From assembly GCF_001905735.1 (NCBI RefSeq), contig NZ_LISW01000009.1:369263-433262 (forward strand): a stretch of DNA of 64,000 nucleotides, in the 5' to 3' direction. The position numbers and the translations under genes were made by a program. This stretch comes from Streptomyces sp. CB01249 (GTDB lineage Bacteria > Actinomycetota > Actinomycetes > Streptomycetales > Streptomycetaceae). Under the pieces are notes generated by a model. The model ran no database searches and was not told the DNA's origin. It saw only the letters and a list, made by a program, of their open reading frames with translations. Below are positions 16,608 to 24,813 of this stretch, in pieces (positions within the stretch are counted from its first letter, which is position 1; each line of letters begins with the position of its first letter).

Positions 16608-17855
16608 TCACCGGCCGGAGGGGCGAACCCGTTCGAAGCAGAGGGCGACGTTGTGCCCGCCGAAGCCGAAGGAGTGGCTGACGGCCCGCTCGACGCGCAG
16701 GCGGCGCGGCGCCTTGGTGACGCAGTCGATGTCCCAGTCGGCGGGCGGAGCGTCCAGGTTGGCGATCGGCGGGACGACCCCGTGTTCGAGGGTGAGCACG
16801 GTGGCGGCTGCCTCGATCGCACCGGCGGCGGCGAGCGTGTGCCCGAGGACGCCCTTCGGAGCGGTGACCGGGGGCCGGTGCGGGAAGAGACCGGCGATCA
16901 GCTCGGCCTCCATCGCGTCGTTCAGCGGGGTCGAGGTGCCGTGCGCGTTGACGTGGCCGACCTCGTGGGCGGCCCAGCCCGCGGCGTCCAGGGCGGCCTC
17001 GACGGCGCGCCGGGCGCCCCGGCCGCCGGGGTCGGGCGCGGTGGGGTGGTGGGCGTCCGTGGCGGCCCCGGTCCCGGCGAGCACGGCCCGCACCCGGGCG
17101 CCCCGGGCCGCCGCGTGCGCGCCCCGCTCCAGGACGAGCACACCGGCGCCCTCGCCGAGGACGAAGCCGTCGCGGTCGGGGGCGAAGGGGCGGGATGCGG
17201 CGGCCGGGTCGCCGGTGCGCGTGGACAGCGCGCCCAGCTGGGCGAAGGCCGCGGCGACCAGGGGCGTCAGGACGGATTCCGCGCCGCCCGCGACGACGAG
17301 GTCGCACCGGCCGGTGGCGAGGAGGTCGTGCGCGGTGGCGAGGGCGGTGGCGCCCGAGGCGCAGGCGGTGGCCGGGGCCAGGCTGGGGCCGCGGGCACCC
17401 AGGTCGATGGCGATCTCGCCGGCCGCCGCGTTGGGCATCATCATCGGCGCGAGCAGCGGCGAGACGGCCTGCGCGCCGCCGCCGTCGAACCGACGGACGT
17501 TGTCCACGAGGGCGGAGACCCCGCCGACGCCGACGCCGAGCACGACGCCCACCCGGCCGCCGTCCCAGCGGTCCGGGCGCAGCCCCGCGTCGGCGACGGC
17601 CCGGCGCGCCGCGACCAGGGCCATCTTCGCGAACCGCGCCATCCGCCAGGCGGCGCGGCCCCCGATGGCCTCGTCCAGATCGGTCCGGTCGGCCCGGCAG
17701 CCGAAGTCGGCGGGCAGCCCGGCCAGTTCCCCGCAGCGCCGGGCCGTGGACCGCCCCGCGCACAGCCCGGCCCAGAAGGCGCGCTCGTCGTCGCCCGCGG
17801 GGGTGACCACCCCCAGACCCGTCACCACGGTTGCCGTCCCGGTGTCCCGCGCCAT
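16608..17855 (-). CDS. Beta-ketoacyl-ACP synthase, FabF-type (KS2)
   Basis: 415 residues, clearly a paralogue of KS1 (shared TDAHHPT, KGVLGH, NLDAP, DIDCVTK and SHSFGFGGHN). The catalytic set is complete: Cys165 in TACASG, His305 in NAHGT, Lys334 and His339. Since both proteins keep the cysteine, the pair is not a KS/chain-length-factor heterodimer in the usual sense; they may act on different chain lengths. ATG 17855 has GGAGGG nine bases upstream. It is the first gene of the cluster and follows an 18-base tandem repeat that may regulate it. It starts 99 bases after the sugar-kinase gene on the same strand. Confidence 0.88.
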   Translation of the reverse strand: MARDTGTATVVTGLGVVTPAGDDERAFWAGLCAGRSTARRCGELAGLPADFGCRADRTDLDEAIGGRAAWRMARFAKMALVAARRAVADAGLRPDRWDGGRVGVVLGVGVGGVSALVDNVRRFDGGGAQAVSPLLAPMMMPNAAAGEIAIDLGARGPSLAPATACASGATALATAHDLLATGRCDLVVAGGAESVLTPLVAAAFAQLGALSTRTGDPAAASRPFAPDRDGFVLGEGAGVLVLERGAHAAARGARVRAVLAGTGAATDAHHPTAPDPGGRGARRAVEAALDAAGWAAHEVGHVNAHGTSTPLNDAMEAELIAGLFPHRPPVTAPKGVLGHTLAAAGAIEAAATVLTLEHGVVPPIANLDAPPADWDIDCVTKAPRRLRVERAVSHSFGFGGHNVALCFERVRPSGR

Positions 17856-17873
17856 GCCCCGGCCCTCCTTCGC

Positions 17874-17909
17874 GTCGTCGGTCCTTCGGAAGTCGTCGGT
17901 CCTTCGGAA
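17874..17909. repeat. Two perfect tandem copies of an 18-base unit upstream of KS2
   Basis: GTCGTCGGTCCTTCGGAA occurs at 17874-17891 and again at 17892-17909 without interruption. Each unit includes TCC-TTC-GGA, a small inverted repeat. The repeat lies 18 bases upstream of the KS2 start, in the likely 5' leader or promoter, so it is a candidate operator; replication slippage is the plain alternative. Confidence 0.8.
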
Positions 17910-17954
17910 GGGGAACGCGCCGGAGGCCGTCGAGGGTGCGGGCGGGGCCGGATG

Positions 17955-18887
17955 TCAGGCCGGCCCGAGCGCCTCGCGCAACTCCGCCTCGTCCGGCGGG
18001 TTCGCCCCGGCCCGGGCGACCGTGACGGCCGCCGAGGCTGCCGCGTGGCGCAGGACGTCGCTCACCGCGCCCCGCTCCGGGGAGCGCAGCCGCTCGCGGC
18101 CGGACGCGCCGAGCATGCCGTGGGCGGCGAGCGCGTGCAGGGTGCCGGACATGAAGGCGTCCCCCGCGCCCACCGTGTCCACGACGTCGGCGGGGAGCGC
18201 GCCTGTGTCCACCTGGCCGCCGGGCAGCACCGCCGTGGCGCCGTCGCCGCCCCGGGTGACGAGGACGAGCGCGGGGCCGGACGCCAGCCAGCGCCGGGCG
18301 GTCTCGGCCGGGTCCTGGCCGGGGTACAGCCAGCCCAGGTCCTCGTCACTGGCCTTGACGACGTCGCTGAGGCCCACGCACCGCTCGACCCGGCGCACGG
18401 CGGTGGCGTGGTCGCCCATCAGCGCGGGCCGCACATTGGGGTCGTAGCTGACGGTGGCGGCCGTCCGCAGCGACTCGACGGCGGCGAGCACCGTGGCCGC
18501 GCCCGGTTCGGTCACCGCCGCGATCGACCCGGTGTGGACGTGCCTGGGCTGCCGGTCGAGCGCGACCCGGCCGAGCGTCCAGGCGATGTCGAACGCGTAC
18601 GCGGCGCGGCCCTCGCCGTCCAGGGTGACGACGGCCGACGGGGTGGGGCCGGGCGCCCCGTCCGTCAGCACCTCGACCCCCGCCCCGGTGAGATGCGCGC
18701 GGATCAGCCGTCCGTTGTCGTCCCGGCCCAGCTGGGTGAGCAGCGCCGCGTCGTGGCCGAGCCTGGCCAGGCCGTACGCCAGGTTGGCGGGGCTGCCCCC
18801 GGCGTGCACCCGGTCGGGGGCGTCCGGGACGCGGACGATGTCGGCGACGCATTCACCGATGACCAGGAAGTCGGGGCGGTCGGGCAT
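17955..18887 (-). CDS. PfkB family carbohydrate kinase (fructokinase-like)
   Basis: 310 residues. The two PfkB signatures are present: an N-terminal GGSPANLAYGLARLGHDA and the C-terminal DTVGAGDAFMSG holding the anion hole and catalytic Asp. Substrate-binding context SDVVKASDEDLGWLYPG and TRGGDGATAVLPGG matches fructokinase/ribokinase-like enzymes, so it probably phosphorylates fructose or a related sugar. The ATG follows ...CCCGCCCTC with no strong RBS. It precedes the KS2 cluster on the same strand by 99 bases; a functional link is not evident. Confidence 0.85.
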   Translation of the reverse strand: MPDRPDFLVIGECVADIVRVPDAPDRVHAGGSPANLAYGLARLGHDAALLTQLGRDDNGRLIRAHLTGAGVEVLTDGAPGPTPSAVVTLDGEGRAAYAFDIAWTLGRVALDRQPRHVHTGSIAAVTEPGAATVLAAVESLRTAATVSYDPNVRPALMGDHATAVRRVERCVGLSDVVKASDEDLGWLYPGQDPAETARRWLASGPALVLVTRGGDGATAVLPGGQVDTGALPADVVDTVGAGDAFMSGTLHALAAHGMLGASGRERLRSPERGAVSDVLRHAAASAAVTVARAGANPPDEAELREALGPA

Positions 18888-18947
18888 GAGGGCGGGGTCT
18901 CCCGGGGTTCGACGGAGGGCTGACGGAACGTCCGGCCCACCGTACGA

Positions 18948-18964
18948 CCCCGGCCGGCCCGGGG
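18948..18964 (-). terminator. Short hairpin after the orphan binding-protein-fold gene
   Basis: CCCCGG and CCGGGG pair around a five-base loop directly beyond the stop at 18967. The stem is only six pairs, so its strength is uncertain. Confidence 0.4.
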
Positions 18965-18966
18965 CC

Positions 18967-19851
18967 TCAGGCCGTGTCCGGAGCGTCCAGCGCGTCGGCG
19001 ACCAGCTCCAGGAACCGCGCGTGGGCGTGGGCGCTGCACACCGGTTCCGGGTTCCACGGGACGACGCGGGCCGTCGCGGCGACGGCCGCCCACTCGGCGT
19101 TGTCGCGCAGCTCGGCGAGCGGGACCGCGTTGACCCGGATGTCGGCGAGGACGACGTCGGGGCGCAGGGCGGCGGCTTCGGTCCAGCCGGCCGTGGACCA
19201 GTTGGCCCCGGGGCCCTCGGCGGGTTCGATCAGGCCGACGCCGAGGTCGGCGAGGACCCGGAGCTCGGGCCACATGCGGGGCCGGGCCAGGTAGGCCTGG
19301 TCCTGGTCCGCCGGGGACAGGGCGAGGACCTTCGCACGGTCCGGGCCCGTGGTGAGCGCGCGCAGGCGGTCCCGGGCGGCGTCCAGTTCGCGGGTCGCCG
19401 ACGCCGGTTCCTCGGCGCCGAGCGAGCGGGCCAGTTCGGCGAACCGGTCGCCGATCTCGGCGAGGGTGCGCGCCTGGCCGACGTCGATGACGACGACCGG
19501 GACGTGGCCCTCCAGGTGTTTGGCGGTCTCCGGGTCGAGGCCGTAGACCTGGCCGCCGCCGTAGCTGACGGCGACGACGAGGTCCGGTGCGCAGCGCAGT
19601 AAGGCGTCCACGTCCAGAGTGGTCCCGGCACCGGCGTACGCGATCCCGTCCAGCGGGAGCGACCCGGTCTTCGCGGGGTCGGGCGCGGCCGGGTCGTCGT
19701 GGCCGGAGCCGAAGAGCCCGGCCGGGCGTATCCCGTGGTCCCACAGGGTCGCGCCGGCCTGGATGTAGGCGAGCACCCGTTGCGGGATCTCGCCGGTTGC
19801 CGACAACTGCCCCCGATCGTCGGTGAATTGCCACACGTTCCGCTCGTTCAC
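18967..19851 (-). CDS. Binding-protein-fold protein without signal peptide (TroA/FecB-like)
   Basis: 294 residues from GTG 19851, preceded by GGGAGG at eight bases. The body resembles periplasmic iron-complex binding proteins (AYIQAGATLWDHGIRPAGLFG, DALLRCAPDLVVAVSYGG, LRPDVVLADIRV). Yet the N-terminus is polar (VNERNVWQFTDDRG), with no signal peptide, lipobox or Tat motif, so the protein should stay in the cytoplasm. A longer upstream start at 19950 does not create a signal either. No permease or ATPase is adjacent. It may sense or buffer a metal-chelate or corrinoid inside the cell; this is inference. Codon 84 is TTA (19600-19602), so translation may depend on the bldA tRNA. Confidence 0.75.
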   Translation of the reverse strand: MNERNVWQFTDDRGQLSATGEIPQRVLAYIQAGATLWDHGIRPAGLFGSGHDDPAAPDPAKTGSLPLDGIAYAGAGTTLDVDALLRCAPDLVVAVSYGGGQVYGLDPETAKHLEGHVPVVVIDVGQARTLAEIGDRFAELARSLGAEEPASATRELDAARDRLRALTTGPDRAKVLALSPADQDQAYLARPRMWPELRVLADLGVGLIEPAEGPGANWSTAGWTEAAALRPDVVLADIRVNAVPLAELRDNAEWAAVAATARVVPWNPEPVCSAHAHARFLELVADALDAPDTA

Positions 19852-19953
19852 GTCACACGCCTCCCAGCCGAATCCGCCGCCCGGCGACGGCGGTCGACCA
19901 GTACCTGCCCAGCAATCGCGGGCGGCACCCTCCCGGGGGGCTACGGACAAGCC

Positions 19954-20574
19954 CTAAAGCGCGGTGCCGCGTACGAGGTAGCTGACGGGGCCCGGATCCG
20001 GGACGTGGATCTCGGTGAAGCCGAGCCGGTCGTAGAAAGCCCTGGCCGGTGTGTTGGAGGTGAGCATGGACAGATGGACGCCCTCGACGCCCTTGGCGTT
20101 CAGCGCCGCGAGGAAGGTGTGCATCAGCTCCTTCCCGTACCCCTTGCGCTGCCAGTCGGGCAGCAGGTCGATGTGCAGGTGGGCGGGGTGGGCGGCGAGT
20201 TCGGGCAGGACCATGCGCTCCGGGTTGTGCAGGAGGGCGGTCATCTCGTCGGCGGGGCTCCGCGGCGGGCCCTCGGGCAGCGGGTAGCGGTCGGCGACCC
20301 GGGGCAGCCAGCTCTCGCGGTACTCCTTGACGAAGCGGGGCGTGTCGGCGGTGCCGAGGATGTAGCCGACCGGGCGGCCCGTGCCGTCGTCCAGGACGAA
20401 GGTGAGGTCCGGTTCCAGCTCGGCGTAGGGCGTGGCGAAGATGGACGGGACCAGCTCGTGGTCCGGGTAGATGTCCCGGGCGTCACTGCCGCCGTCGGCG
20501 GTGCGTATGCAGATGTCGGAGAGCGCGGCGCTGTCTTCGGGGCGGTAGGGCCGGAGGCCGGGATGCGAGGTCAC
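19954..20574 (-). CDS. GNAT family N-acetyltransferase (OGA-HAT-like)
   Basis: 206 residues from GTG 20574. The N-terminus VTSHPGLRPYRPEDSAALSD is a typical GNAT beginning. The acetyl-CoA site is LHIDLLPDWQRKGYGKELMHTF and the C-terminal FYDRLGFTEI completes the fold. The long central insertion with PGY(I)LGTADT and KEYRESWLPR resembles the bacterial relatives of the acetyltransferase-like domain of O-GlcNAcase. Substrate unknown. Two short genes (this and the cupin) lie head to tail on the minus strand. Confidence 0.82.
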   Translation of the reverse strand: MTSHPGLRPYRPEDSAALSDICIRTADGGSDARDIYPDHELVPSIFATPYAELEPDLTFVLDDGTGRPVGYILGTADTPRFVKEYRESWLPRVADRYPLPEGPPRSPADEMTALLHNPERMVLPELAAHPAHLHIDLLPDWQRKGYGKELMHTFLAALNAKGVEGVHLSMLTSNTPARAFYDRLGFTEIHVPDPGPVSYLVRGTAL

Positions 20575-20616
20575 CGGCCCATCCTGCCGACTGGGAGAGC
20601 GCTCCCACAAGAGGAT

Positions 20617-20943
20617 TCAGGGGTTGACGGCGGTGAGGAGGACGACCGCGTCCTCCAGGGCGAGCAGCCCGTGCCGCTCCTGCGGGATCGGGTGCAGCCG
20701 TCCGGGGGTCAGTTCGACGTCGCCCGAGGCGGCGGTGAGCCGGACGGAGCCGCGCAGGACCTGGAGCGAGGCGGCGGGCGGGGCGTTGTGCTCGTCCAGC
20801 GCGGAGCCCGAGGTGAGCGCGATGACGGTCTGCCGCAGCGGGTCCTGGTGGAGCAGGAGGTGGGCGCTGCGGCCGTGCGGGGCGTCGCGGGCGGCGGCCA
20901 GGTGCTCGGCGGCGAGGGCATTCAAGTCGTTCGGAGCGTCCAT
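20617..20943 (-). CDS. Small cupin domain protein
   Basis: 108 residues from ATG 20943 (MDAPNDL). The cupin core is visible as SALDEHNAPPAASLQVLRGSV and LTPGRLHPIPQERHGLLALED. Of the usual metal ligands, His in DEHN and His in QERHG are present, but the two-His motif HxH is reduced to one His, so metal binding may be weak. Such proteins often bind small molecules or act as simple isomerases; no specific role can be given. It is 43 bases upstream of the GNAT gene on the same strand. Confidence 0.75.
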   Translation of the reverse strand: MDAPNDLNALAAEHLAAARDAPHGRSAHLLLHQDPLRQTVIALTSGSALDEHNAPPAASLQVLRGSVRLTAASGDVELTPGRLHPIPQERHGLLALEDAVVLLTAVNP

Positions 20944-21053
20944 ATGCCCACTGTGCCGCAGCCCCGCCCCGCCCGCGAACGTGCCGCACGGGTCTGGACG
21001 CGCTCCCACACGTCCCGGCCCGTGCGGCCCGGTGCGGCCCCGTCATGGCGTCG

Positions 21054-22679
21054 TCAGGCGCGCAGCCACACCGCCGTGTCCTGCGGGAGGCGCCCCGCCT
21101 CGTCCAGGGGTCCGCTGGTGAGCAGCACCGCGCTGTGCGGGGGCAGCTCCGCGGCCTCTGCGGCCAGGTTGACGACGCACAGCGGTCCACCGGTCCTGGC
21201 GAAGGCGAGCACCCCGGGCGCGGCGTCGAGCCAGGTCAGCCGCTGGATGCCGGGCTCCCCCTCGGTGCCGAAGCCGGGTTCGGAGCGCCGCAGCCGCAGG
21301 GCCTCGCGGTAGAGGTTGAGCATGGAGTCCGGGTCGCCGTTCTGGATGTCGGCGGCGTAGCCGGACCAGCCCTCCGGCTGTGGCAGCCAGGTCTCCGTGG
21401 TGGCCCCGAATCCGGCGTACGGTTCGCCCGCCGCCCAGGGCATGGGCACCCGGCAGCCGTCCCGGCCCGGGTCGGCGCCGTTCTTGCGGAAGTGCATCGG
21501 GTCCTGGATGCGGTCGAGCGGGATGTCGGCCTCGGGCAGGCCCAGTTCCTCGCCCTGGTAGAGGTAGGCCGCGCCGGGCAGGGCCAGCGAGAGGAGGGCG
21601 GCGGCGCGGGCCCGGCGGGTGCCGAGGGCCAGGTCCGTGGGGGTGCCGAAGGTCTTGGCGGCGAAGTCGAACCCGGTCTCCTCGCGGCCGTAGCGGGTGA
21701 CGGTCCGGGTGACGTCGTGGTTGCAGAGGACCCAGGTGGCGGGGGCGCCGACCGAGGCGTGCTCGGAGAGCGTGTCGTCGATGGCGGTCCGCAGCTTCTC
21801 CGCCTCCCACGGGCAGGCCAGGAAGTTGAAGTTGAAGGCGGTGTGCAGCTCGTCGGGGCGCAGGTAGCGGGCGAAGCGCTCGGTGTCGGGGAGCCAGACC
21901 TCGCCGACGAAGACGCCGCCGTACTCGTCGGCGATGGCGCGCCAGGAGCGGTAGATGTCGTGGAGTTCGTCGCGGTCGACGAAGGGGTGCGGGTCGCTGC
22001 CGATGACGAAGTCGGGGAGCGCGGGGTCCTTGGCGAGCAGGGCGGCGGAGTCGATGCGTACGCCGGCGACGCCGCGTTCGAACCAGAAGCGCAGGACGTC
22101 CTCGTGCTCGCGGCGGACGGCGGGGTGGGCCCAGTTGAGGTCGGGCTGCTGGGTGGCGAAGAGGTGGAGGTACCACTCGCCGTCGTCCAGCCGGGTCCAG
22201 GGGGTGCCGCCGAATTCGGAGACCCAGTCGTTGGGCGGGATCTCGCCGTTCGCGCCGCGGCCCTTGCGGAAGTGGAAGAGGTCGCGCTCGGGGCTGCCGG
22301 AGCCGGCTTCGAGGGCGGCGCGGAACCAGGCGTGCTGGTCGGAGACGTGGTTGGGCACGATGTCCACGATGGTGCGGATGCCCAGCTCGCGGGCCTCGGC
22401 GATGAGTTTCTCGGCCTCGGCGAGGGTGCCGAACGCGGGGTCGATCGTACGGTAGTCGGCCACGTCGTAGCCGCCGTCGGCCAGCGGCGAGAGGTACCAG
22501 GGGGTGAACCAGAGGGCGTCCACGCCCAGCTCCACGAGGTAGGGCAGCCTGGCCCGTACCCCTGCCAGGTCGCCGGTGCCGTCGCCGTCGCCATCGGCGA
22601 AGCTGCGTACGTAGATCTGGTAGATGGCGGCGTCGCGCCACCACTGTGCGGTGGCCTCGGACGGACGGTTGGCTGCCAC
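21054..22679 (-). CDS. GH13 alpha-glucosidase (cytoplasmic)
   Basis: 541 residues from GTG 22679 (AAAGGAA seven bases upstream). GH13 conserved regions: DIVPNH, GVRIDSAAL (nucleophile Asp in RIDS), FVGEVWL (acid/base Glu) and CNHDVTR (transition-state Asp, in place of the common NHD). There is no signal peptide, so it acts on imported sugar. Region IV and the HDVTR form match the alpha-glucosidase/oligo-1,6-glucosidase subfamily that releases glucose from short alpha-glucosides. It is the last gene of the binding protein, permease, permease, glucosidase order, like the known agl/mal operons of Streptomyces. A large hairpin at 22705-22755 precedes it. Confidence 0.88.
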   Translation of the reverse strand: MAANRPSEATAQWWRDAAIYQIYVRSFADGDGDGTGDLAGVRARLPYLVELGVDALWFTPWYLSPLADGGYDVADYRTIDPAFGTLAEAEKLIAEARELGIRTIVDIVPNHVSDQHAWFRAALEAGSGSPERDLFHFRKGRGANGEIPPNDWVSEFGGTPWTRLDDGEWYLHLFATQQPDLNWAHPAVRREHEDVLRFWFERGVAGVRIDSAALLAKDPALPDFVIGSDPHPFVDRDELHDIYRSWRAIADEYGGVFVGEVWLPDTERFARYLRPDELHTAFNFNFLACPWEAEKLRTAIDDTLSEHASVGAPATWVLCNHDVTRTVTRYGREETGFDFAAKTFGTPTDLALGTRRARAAALLSLALPGAAYLYQGEELGLPEADIPLDRIQDPMHFRKNGADPGRDGCRVPMPWAAGEPYAGFGATTETWLPQPEGWSGYAADIQNGDPDSMLNLYREALRLRRSEPGFGTEGEPGIQRLTWLDAAPGVLAFARTGGPLCVVNLAAEAAELPPHSAVLLTSGPLDEAGRLPQDTAVWLRA

Positions 22680-22704
22680 TGACGTTCCTTTCGGGCAGGT
22701 GGGA

Positions 22705-22755
22705 CTCCGCCGCCGGCCCGGCAAGCGGGGCAGGATGGGTGAGCCGGCGGCGGAG
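22705..22755 (-). other. Intercistronic stem-loop before the alpha-glucosidase gene
   Basis: CTCCGCCGCCGGC (22705-22717) is perfectly complementary to 22743-22755, a 13-base-pair stem with a 25-base loop. It lies between the permease stop and the glucosidase start. It can partly end transcription or protect the upstream mRNA, so the enzyme would be made in lower amount than the transporter. Confidence 0.65.
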
Positions 22756-22786
22756 CGCTGAGGGGAAGCGGTTCGGGGAGCGGGCG

Positions 22787-23746
22787 TCAGCCCTTGAGGC
22801 CGCCCGCGGTGAGACCGCTCATGATGTTGCGCTGGAAGAGCAGGAAGATCAGCAGCGTCGGGATCGACGCGATGGTGAGCGCGGCGATCAGGACGTTCTC
22901 GGGGACACCGCTGGCCAGTGAGTAGATGCCCACGTTGAGGGTCTGCTTGCCCGGGTCGGGCAGCGTGAGCATCGGCCAGAGGAAGTCCTTCCACACGCCG
23001 ACGACGGCGAAGATGGAGACGACTCCGAGGATCGGCCGGGAGATGGGCAGGATGATCGAGCGCAGGGTGCGCAGGGGTGAGGCGCCGTCCATGGCCGCGG
23101 CGTCGAGGAGTTCGCCGGGGATGGAGTCGAAGAACCGCTTCAGCAGGAAGATGTTGAAGGCGTTGGTGACCGACGGCAGCCAGATCGCCCAGGGCGAGTT
23201 GACCAGGTTGCGCTGGACCAGGGGCACGTCCAGGACCGTGAGGTACTGCGGGACGACGAGCACGGTGGCCGGGATCATCAGGGTGGCCAGCATCATGCCG
23301 AGGATGACCTTGCCGAAGATCGGCCGCAGCTTGGACAGCGAGTAGGCCGCGGCCACGTCGAAGATCAGCTGGAAGGCGAGCGCGCCGAAGGCGTAGTACA
23401 GGGTGTTGAACAGCAGCTTGGACAGGTCCATGACCGTCCAGGCCTGGCTGTAGTTCTCGGTGTGGAGGGAGCTGGGGAAGGCCGTGGGCGGGCTCTGCAC
23501 CACTTCCTGGGTGGTCTTGAGACCGCCGGTGACCATCCAGTACAGCGGGCCGAGGAAGACCGCCGTGAACAGGACCATCACCAGGCCGAAGACGATCCAG
23601 TAGACGGCCTTGCCGCGGGGCCGGCCGAGCTGGGCCGGTGAGATCAGGGTGCGCTGGCGGGCGCGTTCGGCGGCACCCTCGGACCTGCGCCGTGCGGACT
23701 TGCGTGAGGTGCTCCCGCGCCGGGAGACAAGCGTGTTCGATGCCAT
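22787..23746 (-). CDS. Sugar ABC transporter permease (MalG-type)
   Basis: 319 residues with a 45-residue basic cytoplasmic N-terminus and six membrane segments. The EAA coupling loop is ELLDAAAMDGASPLRTLRSIILP, placed before the fifth segment as in MalG/AglG. The C-terminus QRNIMSGLTAGGLKG is the usual end for MalG-like permeases. It pairs with the permease encoded 16 bases upstream. The ATPase is not in the operon; Streptomyces sugar importers of this type share the general ATPase MsiK, which is probably the case here. Confidence 0.9.
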   Translation of the reverse strand: MASNTLVSRRGSTSRKSARRRSEGAAERARQRTLISPAQLGRPRGKAVYWIVFGLVMVLFTAVFLGPLYWMVTGGLKTTQEVVQSPPTAFPSSLHTENYSQAWTVMDLSKLLFNTLYYAFGALAFQLIFDVAAAYSLSKLRPIFGKVILGMMLATLMIPATVLVVPQYLTVLDVPLVQRNLVNSPWAIWLPSVTNAFNIFLLKRFFDSIPGELLDAAAMDGASPLRTLRSIILPISRPILGVVSIFAVVGVWKDFLWPMLTLPDPGKQTLNVGIYSLASGVPENVLIAALTIASIPTLLIFLLFQRNIMSGLTAGGLKG

Positions 23747-23762
23747 GGTCCTGGCTCCCGTC

Positions 23763-24722
23763 CTAGTCTTCGCTGCTGCGGCTCAGTCGTACGTACACCG
23801 CGGAGAATCCCGCGAGGACGACGAGCAGGACGAGGCCGAGTGCCGCCGCGCTGCCGTAGTTGTTGAAGTTGAAGGCGTACTGGTAGATGAGGTAGACGAC
23901 GGTGGTGGTGGAGCCCTCGGGTCCGGCGCCGTTGGTGAGCAGGAAGGGCTCGGTGAAGACCTGCATCGTCGCGATGATCTGCATGAGCAGCAGGAGCGAG
24001 AGGATGAGGCGGGTCTGCGGGATGGTGACGTGCCAGATCTTGCGCAGCAGCCCGGCGCCGTCGAGCTCGGCCGCCTCGTAGAGCTCACCGGGGATGCCCT
24101 GGAGCGCGGCGAGGTAGATGAGGGTGGCGCCGCCCATGTTCATCCAGGTCGCCGCGATGACGACGGAGAGCATCGAGGTGCTGGTGTCCTGGAGCCACTG
24201 CTGTTCGGGCAGGTGGAAGATGCCCAGGATGCGATTGAACAGCCCGTAGCCGGGGTCGTAGAAGTACTTGAAGAGCAGGACGGAGGCGACCGGCGGCAGC
24301 ATCACGGGGAGGTAGACGAGCAGCCGCAGGTAGCCCTGGCCGTGCCGGAACTCGTTGAGCACGACGGCGACGGCGAACGGGACGACGAAGCCGAGGAGCA
24401 GGGCGAGCACCGTGAACAGCAGGGTGTTGCGCCAGGCCTGCCAGAAGGCCGGGTCGTTGAAGACGTACGTGAGGTTGGACCAGCCGGCCCAGGTGGTGGT
24501 GCCGTCCTCGTTCTTCTGGAAGGCCAGGATGAATTCCCGGACCATCGGATACCAGGAGAAGAGCGAGAAGCAGAGCACCGCTCCGATCAGGAAGCCGTGC
24601 GCCGAGATGTTGCGGCGCAGGGCGCGCAGGAACTCCTCGCGGGCGGAGTCCGGGCGGGCGGAGCTTCGGTGTCCTGGGCGAGGCCGGGTCGCCTTGCGGG
24701 GGGACAGGGTTGGGGCCGACAT
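23763..24722 (-). CDS. Sugar ABC transporter permease (MalF-type)
   Basis: 319 residues. A charged N-terminus (to about residue 40) precedes six membrane segments; the EAA loop is ELYEAAELDGAGLLRKIWHVTIP. MalF-type features are the early FSWYPMVREFILAFQ segment and the extracellular stretch after it. It starts at ATG 24722 with GGAGACACC upstream, 91 bases after the binding-protein gene, from which it is separated by a strong hairpin. Membrane partner of the MalG-type protein; the likely cargo is an alpha-glucoside oligosaccharide. Confidence 0.9.
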   Translation of the reverse strand: MSAPTLSPRKATRPRPGHRSSARPDSAREEFLRALRRNISAHGFLIGAVLCFSLFSWYPMVREFILAFQKNEDGTTTWAGWSNLTYVFNDPAFWQAWRNTLLFTVLALLLGFVVPFAVAVVLNEFRHGQGYLRLLVYLPVMLPPVASVLLFKYFYDPGYGLFNRILGIFHLPEQQWLQDTSTSMLSVVIAATWMNMGGATLIYLAALQGIPGELYEAAELDGAGLLRKIWHVTIPQTRLILSLLLLMQIIATMQVFTEPFLLTNGAGPEGSTTTVVYLIYQYAFNFNNYGSAAALGLVLLVVLAGFSAVYVRLSRSSED

Positions 24723-24775
24723 GGTGTCTCCTCGGTGCCGGTGTACGACGAGCGCGTAGCGGACGGGGTCCGGAT

Positions 24776-24806
24776 GCGGGGCCGGGTCCGCGTGACCCGG
24801 CCCCGC
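24776..24806 (-). other. Intercistronic stem-loop after the binding-protein gene
   Basis: A perfect 13-base-pair stem (24776-24788 with 24794-24806) with loop CGCGT begins eight bases past the binding-protein stop. It fits the well-known need for many more binding proteins than permeases, by partial termination or by 3' end protection. Confidence 0.7.
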
Positions 24807-24813
24807 GCGTCCG

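Noticed and set aside
13009..17855. Reading KS1 and KS2 as a ketosynthase/chain-length-factor pair of an aromatic type II PKS
   Set aside because: Both proteins keep the active cysteine and both histidines, and they are not adjacent; no cyclase or ketoreductase is present.
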